A stretch of 64,000 nucleotides of DNA, taken from Plantactinospora mayteni. GTDB taxonomy: Bacteria > Actinomycetota > Actinomycetes > Mycobacteriales > Micromonosporaceae. Shown here piece by piece: positions 35,142 through 44,567 of this stretch (position 1 is the stretch's first letter; every line of letters begins with the position of its first letter). The position numbers were made by a program, and so were the translations under genes. Where the stretch lies: the NCBI RefSeq assembly GCF_016862935.1, contig NZ_BONX01000004.1:310001-374000 (forward strand). Direction: 5' to 3'. Below the pieces are notes generated by a model, which searched no databases, was not told where the DNA came from, and worked only from the letters and a program-made list of their open reading frames with translations.

Positions 35142-37919
35142 GTGGTCGAATCAGTACCAAACCAGGAAGCTATCGGATGCCCCCGCCCTAATCAGGCGAC
35201 CACGCCGGAAGAATTCGTCGCGGCGCTGCGCGAACTTCGGGCGTGGGCCGGGATCACCTACCGCCAGCTCGCCGCCAAGGCACAGACGGCCGGTGACCTC
35301 TTGCCGGCCAGCACGATCGCGTCGACGTTGAGCCGCTCGACCGTGCCCCGGCCCAGGTTCGTCGAGGCGTTCGTCCGGGCGTGTGGCGGTGACGAGGCGA
35401 CTGTGGCCAGTTGGGTAAGGGCACGAAACGCGGTGGCGGCCCGGACCGTCACGACTCCGGACACCGCAGCCACGGTGTCGAGCGCCGCACCGGTGACACC
35501 GGAGAACGTCTCCGTCGCTTCGCGTCCCGCGCCCGTACCGCCCGCTGCCGGATTGTGGCCGGCACCCGTCGAGTCGACGCCGGCGGAACCTCCGCCGCTC
35601 CGATCGACCTGGTCGGTGCCGGCGTCACTGCCCGGCGATATCGCCGACTTCACCGGCCGGGTCGCACACATCGATTACCTCCGCCGGCTGCTCACCACCG
35701 CCGAAGACGACGGCGAGGCGGCGACCGCGCCGGTCATCGCCGCGCTGTCCGGGATGGGCGGCGTCGGCAAGACCGCGCTCGCGGTACGCGTCGCGCACCT
35801 GGTCGCCGACGAGTTCCCGGACGGTCAGCTGTACGTCAACCTACGCGGCGCGGAGGCCGTGCCGCTGGACACCGGTCTCGTGCTGGCCCGCTTCCTACGG
35901 GCGCTCGGGGTGGACGGGCGGGCAGTGCCACACGACCCGGACGAACGGGCCGAGGTCTACCGCGACCGGCTGGCCGGCCGCAGGGTGCTCGTGGTCCTCG
36001 ACAACACGCGGTCCGAGGAGCAGATCAGGCCGCTGCTGCCCGGCACGGGCAACTGCGCGGTCCTGGTGACGAGCCGCGCCCGACTGACCGGCATCGAGGG
36101 CGCCAGGTTCATCGACCTCGACATGTTCTCCGCCTCGGAGGCCACGCACCTGCTGTGTCAGATCGCCGGACCTGATCGCGTCGCCGCGCAGGCCGCCGAC
36201 GCCCGGGAGATCGTCGACCTGTGCGCCGGGCTGCCGCTCGCGGTCCGGATCGCCGCGGCGCGGCTCGCCGCCCGGCGTTCCTGGCCACTGGCCACGGTCG
36301 CGATCATGCTGCGCGAGCAGAGCCGGCGACTCGATCGGCTGGCCACCGGGGATCTCGCGGTCCGCGCCTCACTCGAGTTGAGCTACCGAGGGCTGGATGT
36401 ACCGCTGCGACGGCTGTTCCGCCGGCTCGGCCTCTTCGACATGCCGGACTTTCCGTACTGGCTTCCCGCGCTTGTGCTCGGCTGCCCGCCCGAGGAGGCG
36501 ATCGAGTACGCCGAGGCGTTGGTCGACGCGCAACTGCTCGCCGTGGCCGTCCCCGACGTCGCCGGTCAGCTCCGTTACCGGTTCCACGACCTGGTCCGCC
36601 TGTACGCGCGGGAACGCGCGGTCATCGAGGAACCGGAGGAGGACCGACGACGGGTACTCGAACTCGGACTCGGCGGGTGGCTGGCCTTCGCCGAGCGGCT
36701 GGCGACCGGAATCCCCGGGCCGTCGTTCGCGGAGATCAGGGGTTCGGCGATCCGGCCGGCGATCGACTGGGCCGACGGCGTGCTGCGGTTGGTAGACCCG
36801 GTCCGCTGGTTCGACGCCGAGCGGGTGGCGCTGCTCGCCGCGGTACGCCAGGCGTGCCAGCTCGACCTCGACCCGCTCGCCTTCGACCTGGCCGGCTGCC
36901 TGGAGAAGTACTTCGACCTGCGCGGCCTGTACGCCGAATGGGCCAGCACGAACGACGCGGTGCTGGCCACGTGCCAGCGAGCCGGCAACCGGCTCGGCGA
37001 GGCCGTCATGCTTCGCGGGCTGATCGACGTGCTGACCTGGGCGCTCGGCGCCCGTGACGGGGTGGCGATGGCCCGGCTGCGCAGCGAGGCGTTCCGGCTG
37101 CTCGACATGTTCACCGAACTCCAGCACGAGGCGGGCAGCTCGGACGCCGCGGTGATGTGCTCGTGGGCGATGATCGCTGCGGGTGATTATCGGTCCGCGG
37201 TCTCGCTGGCGATCCGGGCGCTCCGCCTCGCCGAGTCGTCCGGGCATCTCGGCGGGCGGGTGCGTGCCTGTCTGGGGCTGGCCGTCGCGAATTTCGAGCA
37301 GGCCAGATACGAGCCGGCGGTCCAGTACGCCGCTGCCGCGCTGGAGCATGCCCGCGCGCTCGGGAACCCCCGGTCCGAGGCGACCGCCCTACAGTTCCTC
37401 GGAATCGGCTACCAGGGACTCGGCGACCTGGAAACCAGCGAACGGATGCTCGACGACTCGCTGGCGATCACGCGACGTTACCGTGACCACTACACGGAGG
37501 TGCTGACCATCCTCGGGCTGGCGCGCGTGTACCTCCGGCGCGGCAACTCACGAGCCCGCGCGGTCGCCGAGTCGGCGATGCTGTTGAGCCGCGAATACAA
37601 CATGAGCCACCACCTCGCCGAGGCGCTGGAGATCCTGGGCGAGATCGAGTTGGCCGAGGGACATGTGCGGCGGGCGATCGGCCTTCTGGAGGAGTCGGTG
37701 GCGCTGTGGCGTACCCGCGGCTGGCACTCGTATCAGGCGAAGGCCCTCACCACCCTGGGACGGGCGTACGCGGGCGTGGACCCCGAGGCGGCACACACCG
37801 CGTTCGACGAGGCCCGCCGACTGTTCGCCCGGATGGGGGACGCCGAACGGGCAGCCGACCTGGCGCGGCTCGTCGAGCCGGGCACAATATCGGCGAACGC
37901 TCGTTCCGAGGCGGGGTGA
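35142..37919 (+). CDS. XRE-HTH/NB-ARC/TPR regulator (AfsR-like STAND protein)
   Basis: 925 residues. Residues about 20-100 form an Xre-like helix-turn-helix module (TPEEFVAALRELRAWAGITY, RQLAAKAQTAGDLLPASTIA). After a Pro/Thr-rich linker comes an NB-ARC ATPase: Walker A ALSGMGGVGKTALA at about 202, Walker B RVLVVLDNTRSEEQ at about 280, GxP motif CAGLPLAVRIAAAR near 365. The C-terminal 350 residues are TPR repeats (FLGIGYQGLGDLETSERMLD). The BTAD output domain of true SARPs is absent. Such proteins are frequent cluster regulators. GTG 35142 is the likely start. It stands at the left border of the NRPS-PKS cluster. Confidence 0.82.
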   Translation: MVESVPNQEAIGCPRPNQATTPEEFVAALRELRAWAGITYRQLAAKAQTAGDLLPASTIASTLSRSTVPRPRFVEAFVRACGGDEATVASWVRARNAVAARTVTTPDTAATVSSAAPVTPENVSVASRPAPVPPAAGLWPAPVESTPAEPPPLRSTWSVPASLPGDIADFTGRVAHIDYLRRLLTTAEDDGEAATAPVIAALSGMGGVGKTALAVRVAHLVADEFPDGQLYVNLRGAEAVPLDTGLVLARFLRALGVDGRAVPHDPDERAEVYRDRLAGRRVLVVLDNTRSEEQIRPLLPGTGNCAVLVTSRARLTGIEGARFIDLDMFSASEATHLLCQIAGPDRVAAQAADAREIVDLCAGLPLAVRIAAARLAARRSWPLATVAIMLREQSRRLDRLATGDLAVRASLELSYRGLDVPLRRLFRRLGLFDMPDFPYWLPALVLGCPPEEAIEYAEALVDAQLLAVAVPDVAGQLRYRFHDLVRLYARERAVIEEPEEDRRRVLELGLGGWLAFAERLATGIPGPSFAEIRGSAIRPAIDWADGVLRLVDPVRWFDAERVALLAAVRQACQLDLDPLAFDLAGCLEKYFDLRGLYAEWASTNDAVLATCQRAGNRLGEAVMLRGLIDVLTWALGARDGVAMARLRSEAFRLLDMFTELQHEAGSSDAAVMCSWAMIAAGDYRSAVSLAIRALRLAESSGHLGGRVRACLGLAVANFEQARYEPAVQYAAAALEHARALGNPRSEATALQFLGIGYQGLGDLETSERMLDDSLAITRRYRDHYTEVLTILGLARVYLRRGNSRARAVAESAMLLSREYNMSHHLAEALEILGEIELAEGHVRRAIGLLEESVALWRTRGWHSYQAKALTTLGRAYAGVDPEAAHTAFDEARRLFARMGDAERAADLARLVEPGTISANARSEAG

Positions 37920-37984
37920 TTCTCATCTACGGGCGCGACCGCCGGGTGATCCCGCAGCCGGCCCTCGTCGAGAACCGGGCCAGC

Positions 37985-38275
37985 AGCTGGCCGCCGACGA
38001 TGCCCTGCGGCACACCGGTCGTGCCGGACGTGGCAGCCAGGTAGATCGCGCTACCCGCTGGGCCGGCCGGTAGCCGTAAGGCGGGCGGCGGGTACCGCGT
38101 CGATCACCACGTCGAGCCCTTGTGGACAGATGTACCGCAGTGCGGCCGGGACGTCGCCGGCCGCGGGATCACGCACACCTGTCGCGGCGGTCGCCGACCG
38201 CCGCCGCTCGGCCGGCCGCTCGGCCGGATATCCGGCGTGGAGAACGGTAAATCGGCGCCGGCGCGTCTCCGCACC
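37985..38275 (-). pseudogene. Remnant copy of an NRPS adenylation-domain segment
   Basis: Read on the minus strand this stretch gives VLHAGYPAERPAERRR, GVRDPAAGDVPAALRYICPQ, then TSGTTGVPQGIVGG. It is clearly homologous to the second A domain of the NRPS at 44568-49529 (nucleotides about 45910-46190), including an identical run of about 20 bases at the TGVPQGIVGG motif. The substitutions and missing flanks show an old, decayed duplication. From 38276 to 38542 I see only the leader of the LuxR gene. Confidence 0.7.
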
Positions 38276-38542
38276 GTACCGTCCGACGTTGTTCGAGTCC
38301 GTTCCGAACAGTGCGAGTCGGTTGTTGGGCAGTCGCGCCGGTGATGTACTTCGCCATCGGCAGTTCTGACGACTACCGCCCCTACACATCCGGGTGGTGG
38401 CCGTGTATTCCGCTGCGCCGCGGTTAGCGCTGGCGCGCGGGAAAACACGTACCACGTTCGACACGCATGTGGAGCTCGACCGGCGTCGCCGCTCGTGGCT
38501 GCAAGCGGTTGAAGTGGCAACAACGACGGGGAAGGGGTTCAG

Positions 38543-39157
38543 ATGATTACAGTGAGCGTTTTCGGCGCGTGCCCGATATATGTACACGGCTTGACCGTCA
38601 CGTTGGGCGATAAAGGTTTCGCGGTACGTGACGTGACGCGCTCCCCGCTGAGTTCCCGATGGTTTACCGACGTCTTCCTGATCGACCTGGCCACGCTTCA
38701 GGACATGACATTGGACGATCTGTTGGCCATGGACGCACCGGCCGCACCCGTCACGGTCCTCGTCGACGACACCAGCGCCGAAAGCATCGACGGTTTCGTC
38801 CGGGCGGGCGTCGCCGGAGTCCTCGACCACTGTGCGCCGGTCAACATCGTCGCGGAGGGGCTGCGGGCGGTCGCCGGTGGAAAAAGCTTCATCGGCACCT
38901 CGGTCGCCGCTGACATCAGCGGCCGGCCCGGCCCCGGCCCGCAACCCGACGAGCCGGATGCGCTGTCACCAAGGGAGCTTCAGGTGCTCACCCAGATCGC
39001 GCGCGGCCTCACCCACCGGCAGGGCGCCCGCGCCCTCGGCATCAGCCAGCACACCTTCGACACGTACATCAAGCGCATCAGGTCGAAGCTCGGGGTCGGG
39101 AACAAGGCGGAGCTGACGCGCGCCGCCGTCATGCGCGACCTGGGCCGGGCGAGCTGA
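38543..39157 (+). CDS. LuxR-family regulator with atypical receiver domain
   Basis: 204 residues. The C-terminal helix-turn-helix (LSPRELQVLTQIARGLTHRQ, GISQHTFDTYIKRIRSKLGV) is NarL/LuxR type. The N-terminal 120 residues have a receiver-like fold, but the acidic pair is missing (SVFGACPIYVHG in place of the usual D-D/E) although an Asp remains in FLIDLATL, so control by phosphorylation is doubtful. It is a paralogue of the regulator at 51278-51874: both end in GNKA-LTRAAV. AAGGGG precedes ATG 38543. The nitroreductase gene follows by 1 nt. Confidence 0.85.
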   Translation: MITVSVFGACPIYVHGLTVTLGDKGFAVRDVTRSPLSSRWFTDVFLIDLATLQDMTLDDLLAMDAPAAPVTVLVDDTSAESIDGFVRAGVAGVLDHCAPVNIVAEGLRAVAGGKSFIGTSVAADISGRPGPGPQPDEPDALSPRELQVLTQIARGLTHRQGARALGISQHTFDTYIKRIRSKLGVGNKAELTRAAVMRDLGRAS

Positions 39158-39158
39158 G

Positions 39159-39827
39159 GTGGCCGTTCCTCCCCGTGACACCCTCTCCCCCGACGAACTG
39201 CTGACCACCACCCGCAGCGTGCGGCGACGGCTGGATCTGACGCGCCCGGTTCCCGCGGCGCTGATCGACGAATGCATTGCGGTCGCGGTGCAGGCACCGA
39301 CCGCGCAGAACGCCCAGAACTGGCACTGGATCGTCGTCACCGACGCCGATCTTCGGCGCCAGATCGGCCACTACTACCGGCGGGCATATTACGCGTACCT
39401 GGAGGAGGGGGTCCGGGAGCGCCTGGCTGCCGGTACCCACGGCGGCGGCGCCGGCCAGAGTCCCGCCGAGCAGCGGCAGGCACACAGTTCCCGCTACCTC
39501 GCCGACCACATGGGCGAAGTGCCGGTGCTGGTCATAGCGGCCATCGACGTCGGCCAGCCCACGCTGCCGCCGGGCAATCAAGCGGGGTTGTGGGGGTCGC
39601 TGCTGCCGGCCGCCTGGTCCTACGCGCTGGCGGCTCGGGCACGCGGTCTCGGTACCACGTGGACGATGCTGCACCTACGCCACGAACAGGAGATCGGCCA
39701 CTTGCTGCGGCTGCCGGAGACCGTGTTCCAGGGCGTACTGCTGCCGACAGCGTATTTCCTCGGCGACACATTCCGGCCCGCCCGGCGCACACCACTCTCC
39801 ACGGTGATACACCGCGACGGTTGGTGA
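39159..39827 (+). CDS. Nitroreductase-family FMN oxidoreductase
   Basis: 222 residues with the nitroreductase layout: TTTRSVRRRLDLTRPVPAAL (Arg residues contacting FMN phosphate), VQAPTAQNAQNWHWIVVTD (A-P-S/T-x-x-N-x-Q-x-W motif), and SLLPAAWSYALAARARGLGT before the C-terminal cap. The family performs FMN-dependent reductions or dehydrogenations; in peptide pathways relatives oxidise azolines or reduce nitro groups. GTG 39159 lies 1 nt after the LuxR stop with GAGG overlapping, so the two are coupled. Position suggests tailoring, but the reaction is unknown. Confidence 0.85.
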   Translation: MAVPPRDTLSPDELLTTTRSVRRRLDLTRPVPAALIDECIAVAVQAPTAQNAQNWHWIVVTDADLRRQIGHYYRRAYYAYLEEGVRERLAAGTHGGGAGQSPAEQRQAHSSRYLADHMGEVPVLVIAAIDVGQPTLPPGNQAGLWGSLLPAAWSYALAARARGLGTTWTMLHLRHEQEIGHLLRLPETVFQGVLLPTAYFLGDTFRPARRTPLSTVIHRDGW

Positions 39828-39857
39828 CCGCCTGGTGGCTTTCGGCGCTGCCGACCT

Positions 39858-39878
39858 GCACCGACCCGGTGTCGGTGC
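39858..39878. terminator. Terminator between convergent nitroreductase and NRPS genes
   Basis: GCACCGAC (39858-39865) and GTCGGTGC (39871-39878) form a perfect 8-bp stem with a 5-nt loop between two convergent genes. There is no T tract, as is usual in high-GC actinomycetes. Confidence 0.5.
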
Positions 39879-39965
39879 GTACTGCCGGTGGAACACACAT
39901 GCCGGACACGATCGGTGCGGTGGCACGGGTACGCCGCCGCACCGTCATGGCCCGGCGGGACGGCT

Positions 39966-42900
39966 TCACCTGGACCCGCTTTCCTCCAGCGCCGGGTCGC
40001 GCACGCCGTCCAGTTCCGCCACCACGCCGGCAACCGTCGGACTACCCAGCATCCTCATCAGATCGAGGTCGACGCCGAGGGACGAGTTGATCCGGGCGAC
40101 GAGGCGGGTTGCCAGGAGGGAATGCCCGCCCAGCTCGAAGAAGTCGTCGTCGAGGGAAACCGACGGGATCCCGAGGATCTCCGCGAAGAGGCTTCCGACA
40201 ACCCTCTCCCGCAGTGTCGTCGGGGCCCGACCCGTCGACCGGGCGCCGTAGTCGGGGACCGGCAATGCCCGCCGGTCGAGCTTCGCGTTCGGGGTCAGCG
40301 GCAACGCGTCCAGCGCCACGAACGCGGCCGGCACCATGTAATCGGGCAACACCCGGGCCAGGTTCGACCGCAGTTGGCTGAGGTCGACGTCGACGCCGCC
40401 GACGGTCGCCAGGTATGCGACCAGGCGCTTGTCGCCCGGTGTGTCCTCCCGGACGATCACCGCCGCCTCCGTGACCGACGGATGGGTGCGGATGGCGTTT
40501 TCGATCTCCGCCGGTTCGATCCGGAAGCCGCGCAACTTCACCTGGTCGTCGGCGCGCCCGGCGAAGAGCAGGAATCCGTCGCTCGTCCACCGCGCCAGGT
40601 CTCCGCTGCGGTACATCCGCTCGCCCGGTGTTCCGAACGGGTTCGGCACGAACCGGGCCGCCGTCATTCCCGCACAGCCGAGGTAACCGCGGCCCAGGTT
40701 GGCACCGGCGAGATAGATCTCCCCCAGCATCCCGGGAGGAACCGGATTGAGGTACTCGTCCAGTACGTACACCCGGGAGTTGAACACCGGCCGGCCAATG
40801 GTGGGGCGGTCGTACTCGGCGAGCCGGCAGCCGGTCGCCTCCACGCCGAACTCGCTGGGGCCGTAGTAGTTGAACGCGGTGGTGCGCGGCGCCGCGCGGA
40901 GGTCGTTCCACAGGGCCTGACCGACCGCCTCGCCGCCGAGCATCAAGGTCCTGGGTGCGTTGTCACCGGCGACCACGCCATGCGCGACGAGCTGCTGCGC
41001 GAAGCTGGGTGTGACGTCGAGCTGCCCGACGCCGTGCGCCACGACGTACTCGACCATCCGTGCGGGATCACGTCGGTGCAGCTCATCCAAGAGATGCAAC
41101 TCGTGTCCGGCGATCATCGCCAGCACGCCTTCCCACGAGGTGTCGAACGACAGCGAGGCCGAGAGCGCCACCCGGAGCCGGTGCCCGGACGTCGCGGGCG
41201 GTGGGAAGGTGACCTCGGCGTGGTAGTGCCACAGGTTCGCCACCGCCCGGTGCAGCACCGTCACCCCCTTCGGGCGCCCGGTCGAGCCGGAGGTGTAGAT
41301 GACGTAGGCCGCGTGGTCCAACCGGAGCGGGGCGCGGTCGGCGTCCGTGGGGTCGTGTTCGGGGCGGGCTCGCTGGTCGTGGTCGGTGACCAGGACCGGG
41401 CTGGCCGCCACCCCGTCGACGGCCGCCGCGAGGGACTCGGTCGTCACCAACGCCACCGGCTGTGCGTCGGCAATGACGGCGCGGATGCGGTCGATCGGGA
41501 GGCACGGGTCGATCGGCGTGTAGACCCCGCCCGCCTTCCCGACCGCCAGCCAAGCGACGACGGCCTCCGCCGTCCTGGGCAGCGCGACGGTGACCAGCGA
41601 ATCGGGGCGTACCCCGATGTCGATGAGGTGGTGGGCGAGCCGGTTGGCCCAGGCGTTGAGTTCGCGGTAGCGGAGCCGTACCGCTCCGCTGACCAGCGCG
41701 GTAGCGTCCGGAGTCGCCTCCACCCGCTCCTCGAAGATCCTGGTGATCGTCTTGTCGGGTAGCGCCACGCCGGTGTCGTTCCAGGCCCGCAGCAGTTCCT
41801 GTTCCGCCGGGGTCCGGACGTCCAGCGTCGTCAGTTCGCGGTCCGGCTCGGTGCCGAGCATGTCCAGCCAGTGGACGAACCGTTCCGCCAGTACCGCGGC
41901 CGTCTGCGTGTCGAAGAGGTCGATTGCGTACTCGACGGCTCCGCTGATCCCTTGTGCGGTCCCGTCCGGCGTCGTCCGCTGCCGCATCACGAGGCTCAGA
42001 TCGGCACGCGCCGCGGTCATCGCGCGCAGCTCGACCTGCGTGTCGACGGCTGGCAGGTCCAGCGCCAGCTCAGCGTCGTGAACCTCGACACCGACCTGGG
42101 CCAGCGGGTAGAGGGAACGGGACCGGGCGGGCTTGAGGTCCTCGACAAGCCGCTCGAAGGGCACGTTCTGGTGCACGGCCGCGGCGAGGCTGAAGTCGCG
42201 GACCCGGCCGACGAGGTTCCGGAACGTCGGGTTGCCCGACACGTCCACCCGGAGGACCACCACATTGCCGACCAGGCCGACCAGGTCAGCCAGCGCCTCG
42301 TCGGTGCGGCCGGCGACCGGGACGCCGAGCGGGACATCCGTGCCGGCACCCAACCTCGACAGCATGGCCGCGACAGCCGCCTGTAGCACCACGGCCAGGG
42401 TCGTCCGAGCCTGCTCGCCGATGACCCGCAGCGCCGCGTGGGTACCCGGTGGGATGTCGAAGCGGATCTCCCCGCAACGGTTGTCGGAGGTCGCCGGTCG
42501 GGCACGATCGGATGGCAGCGCCAACTCCTCCGGCAGCCCGGCCAGCGTCTCCCGCCAGAAGCGCAGCCCGGCCGCCATCGGGCCGTCCTCGTCCTCGGTG
42601 CAATCCAGCAGGTGCCGTCGGCAGAGGCTGAACTGCGTGTACGGCACTGCCGGCGGTGGCAGGGCGGGCACTGCCCCGCGCAGCCGCGCCCGGTACGCCA
42701 CGCCCAGGTCCCGCAGCAGCGGAGCGATCGACCAGCTGTCGGCGACGATGTGGTGCAGGACCAGCACCAGCACGTGTTCGTCCGGCGCCAGCCGCAGCAA
42801 CGATGCCCGCACCGGCAGGTCTACGGCCAGGTCGAACGGGGGCGACGCCGCAGCGCGTACCTCGTCGTCGAGCTGCGGCGGAGCGCATTCCACCACTCGC

Positions 42901-43142
42901 AGCGACAGGGGCCGCTCGGCCGGCGGCAGCACCGTCTGGTGTGGCTCTCCCGCTGCTTCCGTGAACCTGGTCCGGAGGCTTTCGTGCCGGCCGACCACAT
43001 CCGCCAGGGCCAGCTCCAGAATTGCCACCTCGACTGGCCCGCGCATTCGCACCACGACCGGTAGGTGGTGTGTGGCGCCCGGCCCAGACAGCCGATCCAG
43101 ATACCACAGCCGCTCCTGGGCGGACGACAACGGGAACACCAT
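39966..43142 (-). CDS. Non-ribosomal peptide synthetase, C-A-T module
   Basis: 1058 residues. The condensation domain has the active-site motif HHIVADS (Gly replaced by Ser) near 131. The A domain has A3 YVIYTSGSTGRPKGV near 610, A5 FNYYGPSEFG, A8 GRADDQVKLRGFRIEPAEIE and A10 LTPNAKLDRRAL with the catalytic Lys. The carrier domain has DDFFELGGHSLLATR with Ser at about 1008. Pocket residues read by eye are D-T-E-D-M-G-Y-V-E-K; the extra acidic residues suggest a basic amino acid (inference). GGAGG precedes three in-frame starts, GTG 43145, ATG 43142 and GTG 43139. There is no TE or E domain. It diverges from the desaturase. Confidence 0.93.
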   Translation of the reverse strand: MVFPLSSAQERLWYLDRLSGPGATHHLPVVVRMRGPVEVAILELALADVVGRHESLRTRFTEAAGEPHQTVLPPAERPLSLRVVECAPPQLDDEVRAAASPPFDLAVDLPVRASLLRLAPDEHVLVLVLHHIVADSWSIAPLLRDLGVAYRARLRGAVPALPPPAVPYTQFSLCRRHLLDCTEDEDGPMAAGLRFWRETLAGLPEELALPSDRARPATSDNRCGEIRFDIPPGTHAALRVIGEQARTTLAVVLQAAVAAMLSRLGAGTDVPLGVPVAGRTDEALADLVGLVGNVVVLRVDVSGNPTFRNLVGRVRDFSLAAAVHQNVPFERLVEDLKPARSRSLYPLAQVGVEVHDAELALDLPAVDTQVELRAMTAARADLSLVMRQRTTPDGTAQGISGAVEYAIDLFDTQTAAVLAERFVHWLDMLGTEPDRELTTLDVRTPAEQELLRAWNDTGVALPDKTITRIFEERVEATPDATALVSGAVRLRYRELNAWANRLAHHLIDIGVRPDSLVTVALPRTAEAVVAWLAVGKAGGVYTPIDPCLPIDRIRAVIADAQPVALVTTESLAAAVDGVAASPVLVTDHDQRARPEHDPTDADRAPLRLDHAAYVIYTSGSTGRPKGVTVLHRAVANLWHYHAEVTFPPPATSGHRLRVALSASLSFDTSWEGVLAMIAGHELHLLDELHRRDPARMVEYVVAHGVGQLDVTPSFAQQLVAHGVVAGDNAPRTLMLGGEAVGQALWNDLRAAPRTTAFNYYGPSEFGVEATGCRLAEYDRPTIGRPVFNSRVYVLDEYLNPVPPGMLGEIYLAGANLGRGYLGCAGMTAARFVPNPFGTPGERMYRSGDLARWTSDGFLLFAGRADDQVKLRGFRIEPAEIENAIRTHPSVTEAAVIVREDTPGDKRLVAYLATVGGVDVDLSQLRSNLARVLPDYMVPAAFVALDALPLTPNAKLDRRALPVPDYGARSTGRAPTTLRERVVGSLFAEILGIPSVSLDDDFFELGGHSLLATRLVARINSSLGVDLDLMRMLGSPTVAGVVAELDGVRDPALEESGSR

Positions 43143-43145
43143 CAC

Positions 43146-43478
43146 CCTCCACCGCAGCTCGTGCCGTTCCGAAAGCCAGGCCGGACCAGGAACAAGATAT
43201 CCAGCTCGATGATCCAGCGACCTGTCGCAGGTTTCTGGGACCCCTCCGGCCGGACACGGCGGCCCCGATCCGTGACAGCCTCTATCACTGAATCTCTTTC
43301 AACCTGAACCGCGCGGCGCGTGCGCCCGACTCCACCTGCGACCACGACGGACCGCAAGGGGAGGTTGAAAAGGTTCACCGGCTTCGTCGGTGTCGACCCG
43401 GCCCCGCACCGCTCCGCACGACCTGGCGCATCGACCCGAAGCCGTCCGATCCGAGATGCCTGCCACGGAGCTGACGCA
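43146..43478. promoter_or_regulatory. Divergent promoter region, NRPS and desaturase
   Basis: About 330 bases with no supported gene. It must hold both divergent promoters. CTGAA occurs twice 16 nt apart near 43274-43294, next to TTTCAA. The spacing equals that of the repeats before the second LuxR gene, but the sequence similarity is slight. Confidence 0.4.
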
Positions 43479-44426
43479 GTGTCCGAGACGACAACCGCGC
43501 CGCAGCCGGAGATACTCTTCCAGCGCGCCCGGGTTACGCCCCACGACCAGCGGGTCTTCGTCGTCAAGCTCGTCGTCGCGCTGGCCATCACGTTCACCGG
43601 GATCGCCTTGGTGCTGGTCGGCAACGCCGTGACGATCGTCGTCGGCATCATCGTGCTGGGTGCCGTCTACACCCACATGGTCGAGCTACAGCATCAGTGC
43701 CTGCACCACTCCGCGTTCCTACGGCCCGCACCACACCGGGTGGTGGGCCTCCTCCTGGGGCTGCCGATGCTCGTCTCGTACAGCCATTACCGGGTGCGCC
43801 ACCTCCAGCACCACCGACACCTCGGCACCGACAGGGACACCGAGTTCTTCGGCTTCGACAGCCGGGGGCCGCTCACCATGGCCACCCTCGTGCACGGGCT
43901 GTTCGACTACCGCCGGCTCGTCATCGTCATGGTCGCCAGTTGGCGGAGTTGGAGGGGCAACTGGCGGTACGAGGACGGGCAGATCTCGGAGCGGCTCCGC
44001 CGGGACTGCACGGTCGAGTACCGCCTGATCGGCGGCGCGATAGTCGGCGCTGTGCTGGCTCCGGTCGGCGGCCTCGGCGAACTCGTACTGCAACTGTGGG
44101 TCGCTCCGCTCCTGCTGGTGGCGGTCCCCCTCCACTTCGCCGTGGAACTCCCCGAACACGTCATGTGCGACGACACCCGGGACGTACTCCGGAACACCCG
44201 CTCGATCACCGGCAGTCGACTGAGCACCTGGTTCACCAACGGCAACAACCTGCACATCGAGCACCACGCCGCGATGACCGTGCCACTGCACCGGCTGCCG
44301 GAGCGGCACCCGCGGGTCAGGCAGATCGCCAAGTACGTCGAACGCAGCTACTGGTCGTTCTACCGGGAGGTGATCCGGGAGGTAGCCGGTACCCGGCGGC
44401 GCCACGCGCGCGAGATCCCCCCGTAG
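43479..44426 (+). CDS. Membrane fatty acid desaturase-like enzyme
   Basis: 315 residues with four or so membrane segments (VVALAITFTGIALVLVG, TIVVGIIVLGAVYTHMV, LRLIGGAIVGAVLAPVGG region) and the three histidine boxes of di-iron membrane desaturases: HQCLHH at about 72, HLQHHRH at about 107 and HIEHH at about 260. Members introduce double bonds or hydroxyls into acyl chains or related substrates, sometimes while bound to a carrier protein. Start GTG 43479 has GGAG 8 nt upstream. Its place between NRPS genes suggests a tailoring role in this cluster. The long upstream frame extension is non-coding. Confidence 0.85.
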   Translation: MSETTTAPQPEILFQRARVTPHDQRVFVVKLVVALAITFTGIALVLVGNAVTIVVGIIVLGAVYTHMVELQHQCLHHSAFLRPAPHRVVGLLLGLPMLVSYSHYRVRHLQHHRHLGTDRDTEFFGFDSRGPLTMATLVHGLFDYRRLVIVMVASWRSWRGNWRYEDGQISERLRRDCTVEYRLIGGAIVGAVLAPVGGLGELVLQLWVAPLLLVAVPLHFAVELPEHVMCDDTRDVLRNTRSITGSRLSTWFTNGNNLHIEHHAAMTVPLHRLPERHPRVRQIAKYVERSYWSFYREVIREVAGTRRRHAREIPP

Positions 44427-44441
44427 TGCCCGCACATCGCA

Positions 44442-44456
44442 GGGTCGGACCGACCC
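44442..44456. terminator. Hairpin between convergent desaturase and NRPS genes
   Basis: GGGTCGG-A-CCGACCC forms a palindrome immediately after the desaturase stop, followed by CCCCACCGGGG. Both genes converge here, so a bidirectional terminator is plausible. Confidence 0.45.
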
Positions 44457-44567
44457 CACCGGGGGCTGCTCGCGCGCCCCGCTGACAGCCACGGGAGCAG
44501 GTCGCCACCGGATCGATCGTCCGGCGGACGGTCGTCGCGGTCGGAGGATCCTCGGTGCGAGCCGGCG

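Noticed and set aside
39888-41762. 624-codon open frame on the plus strand
   Set aside because: Antisense to the C-A-T synthetase and made of low-complexity Arg/His/Gly sequence.
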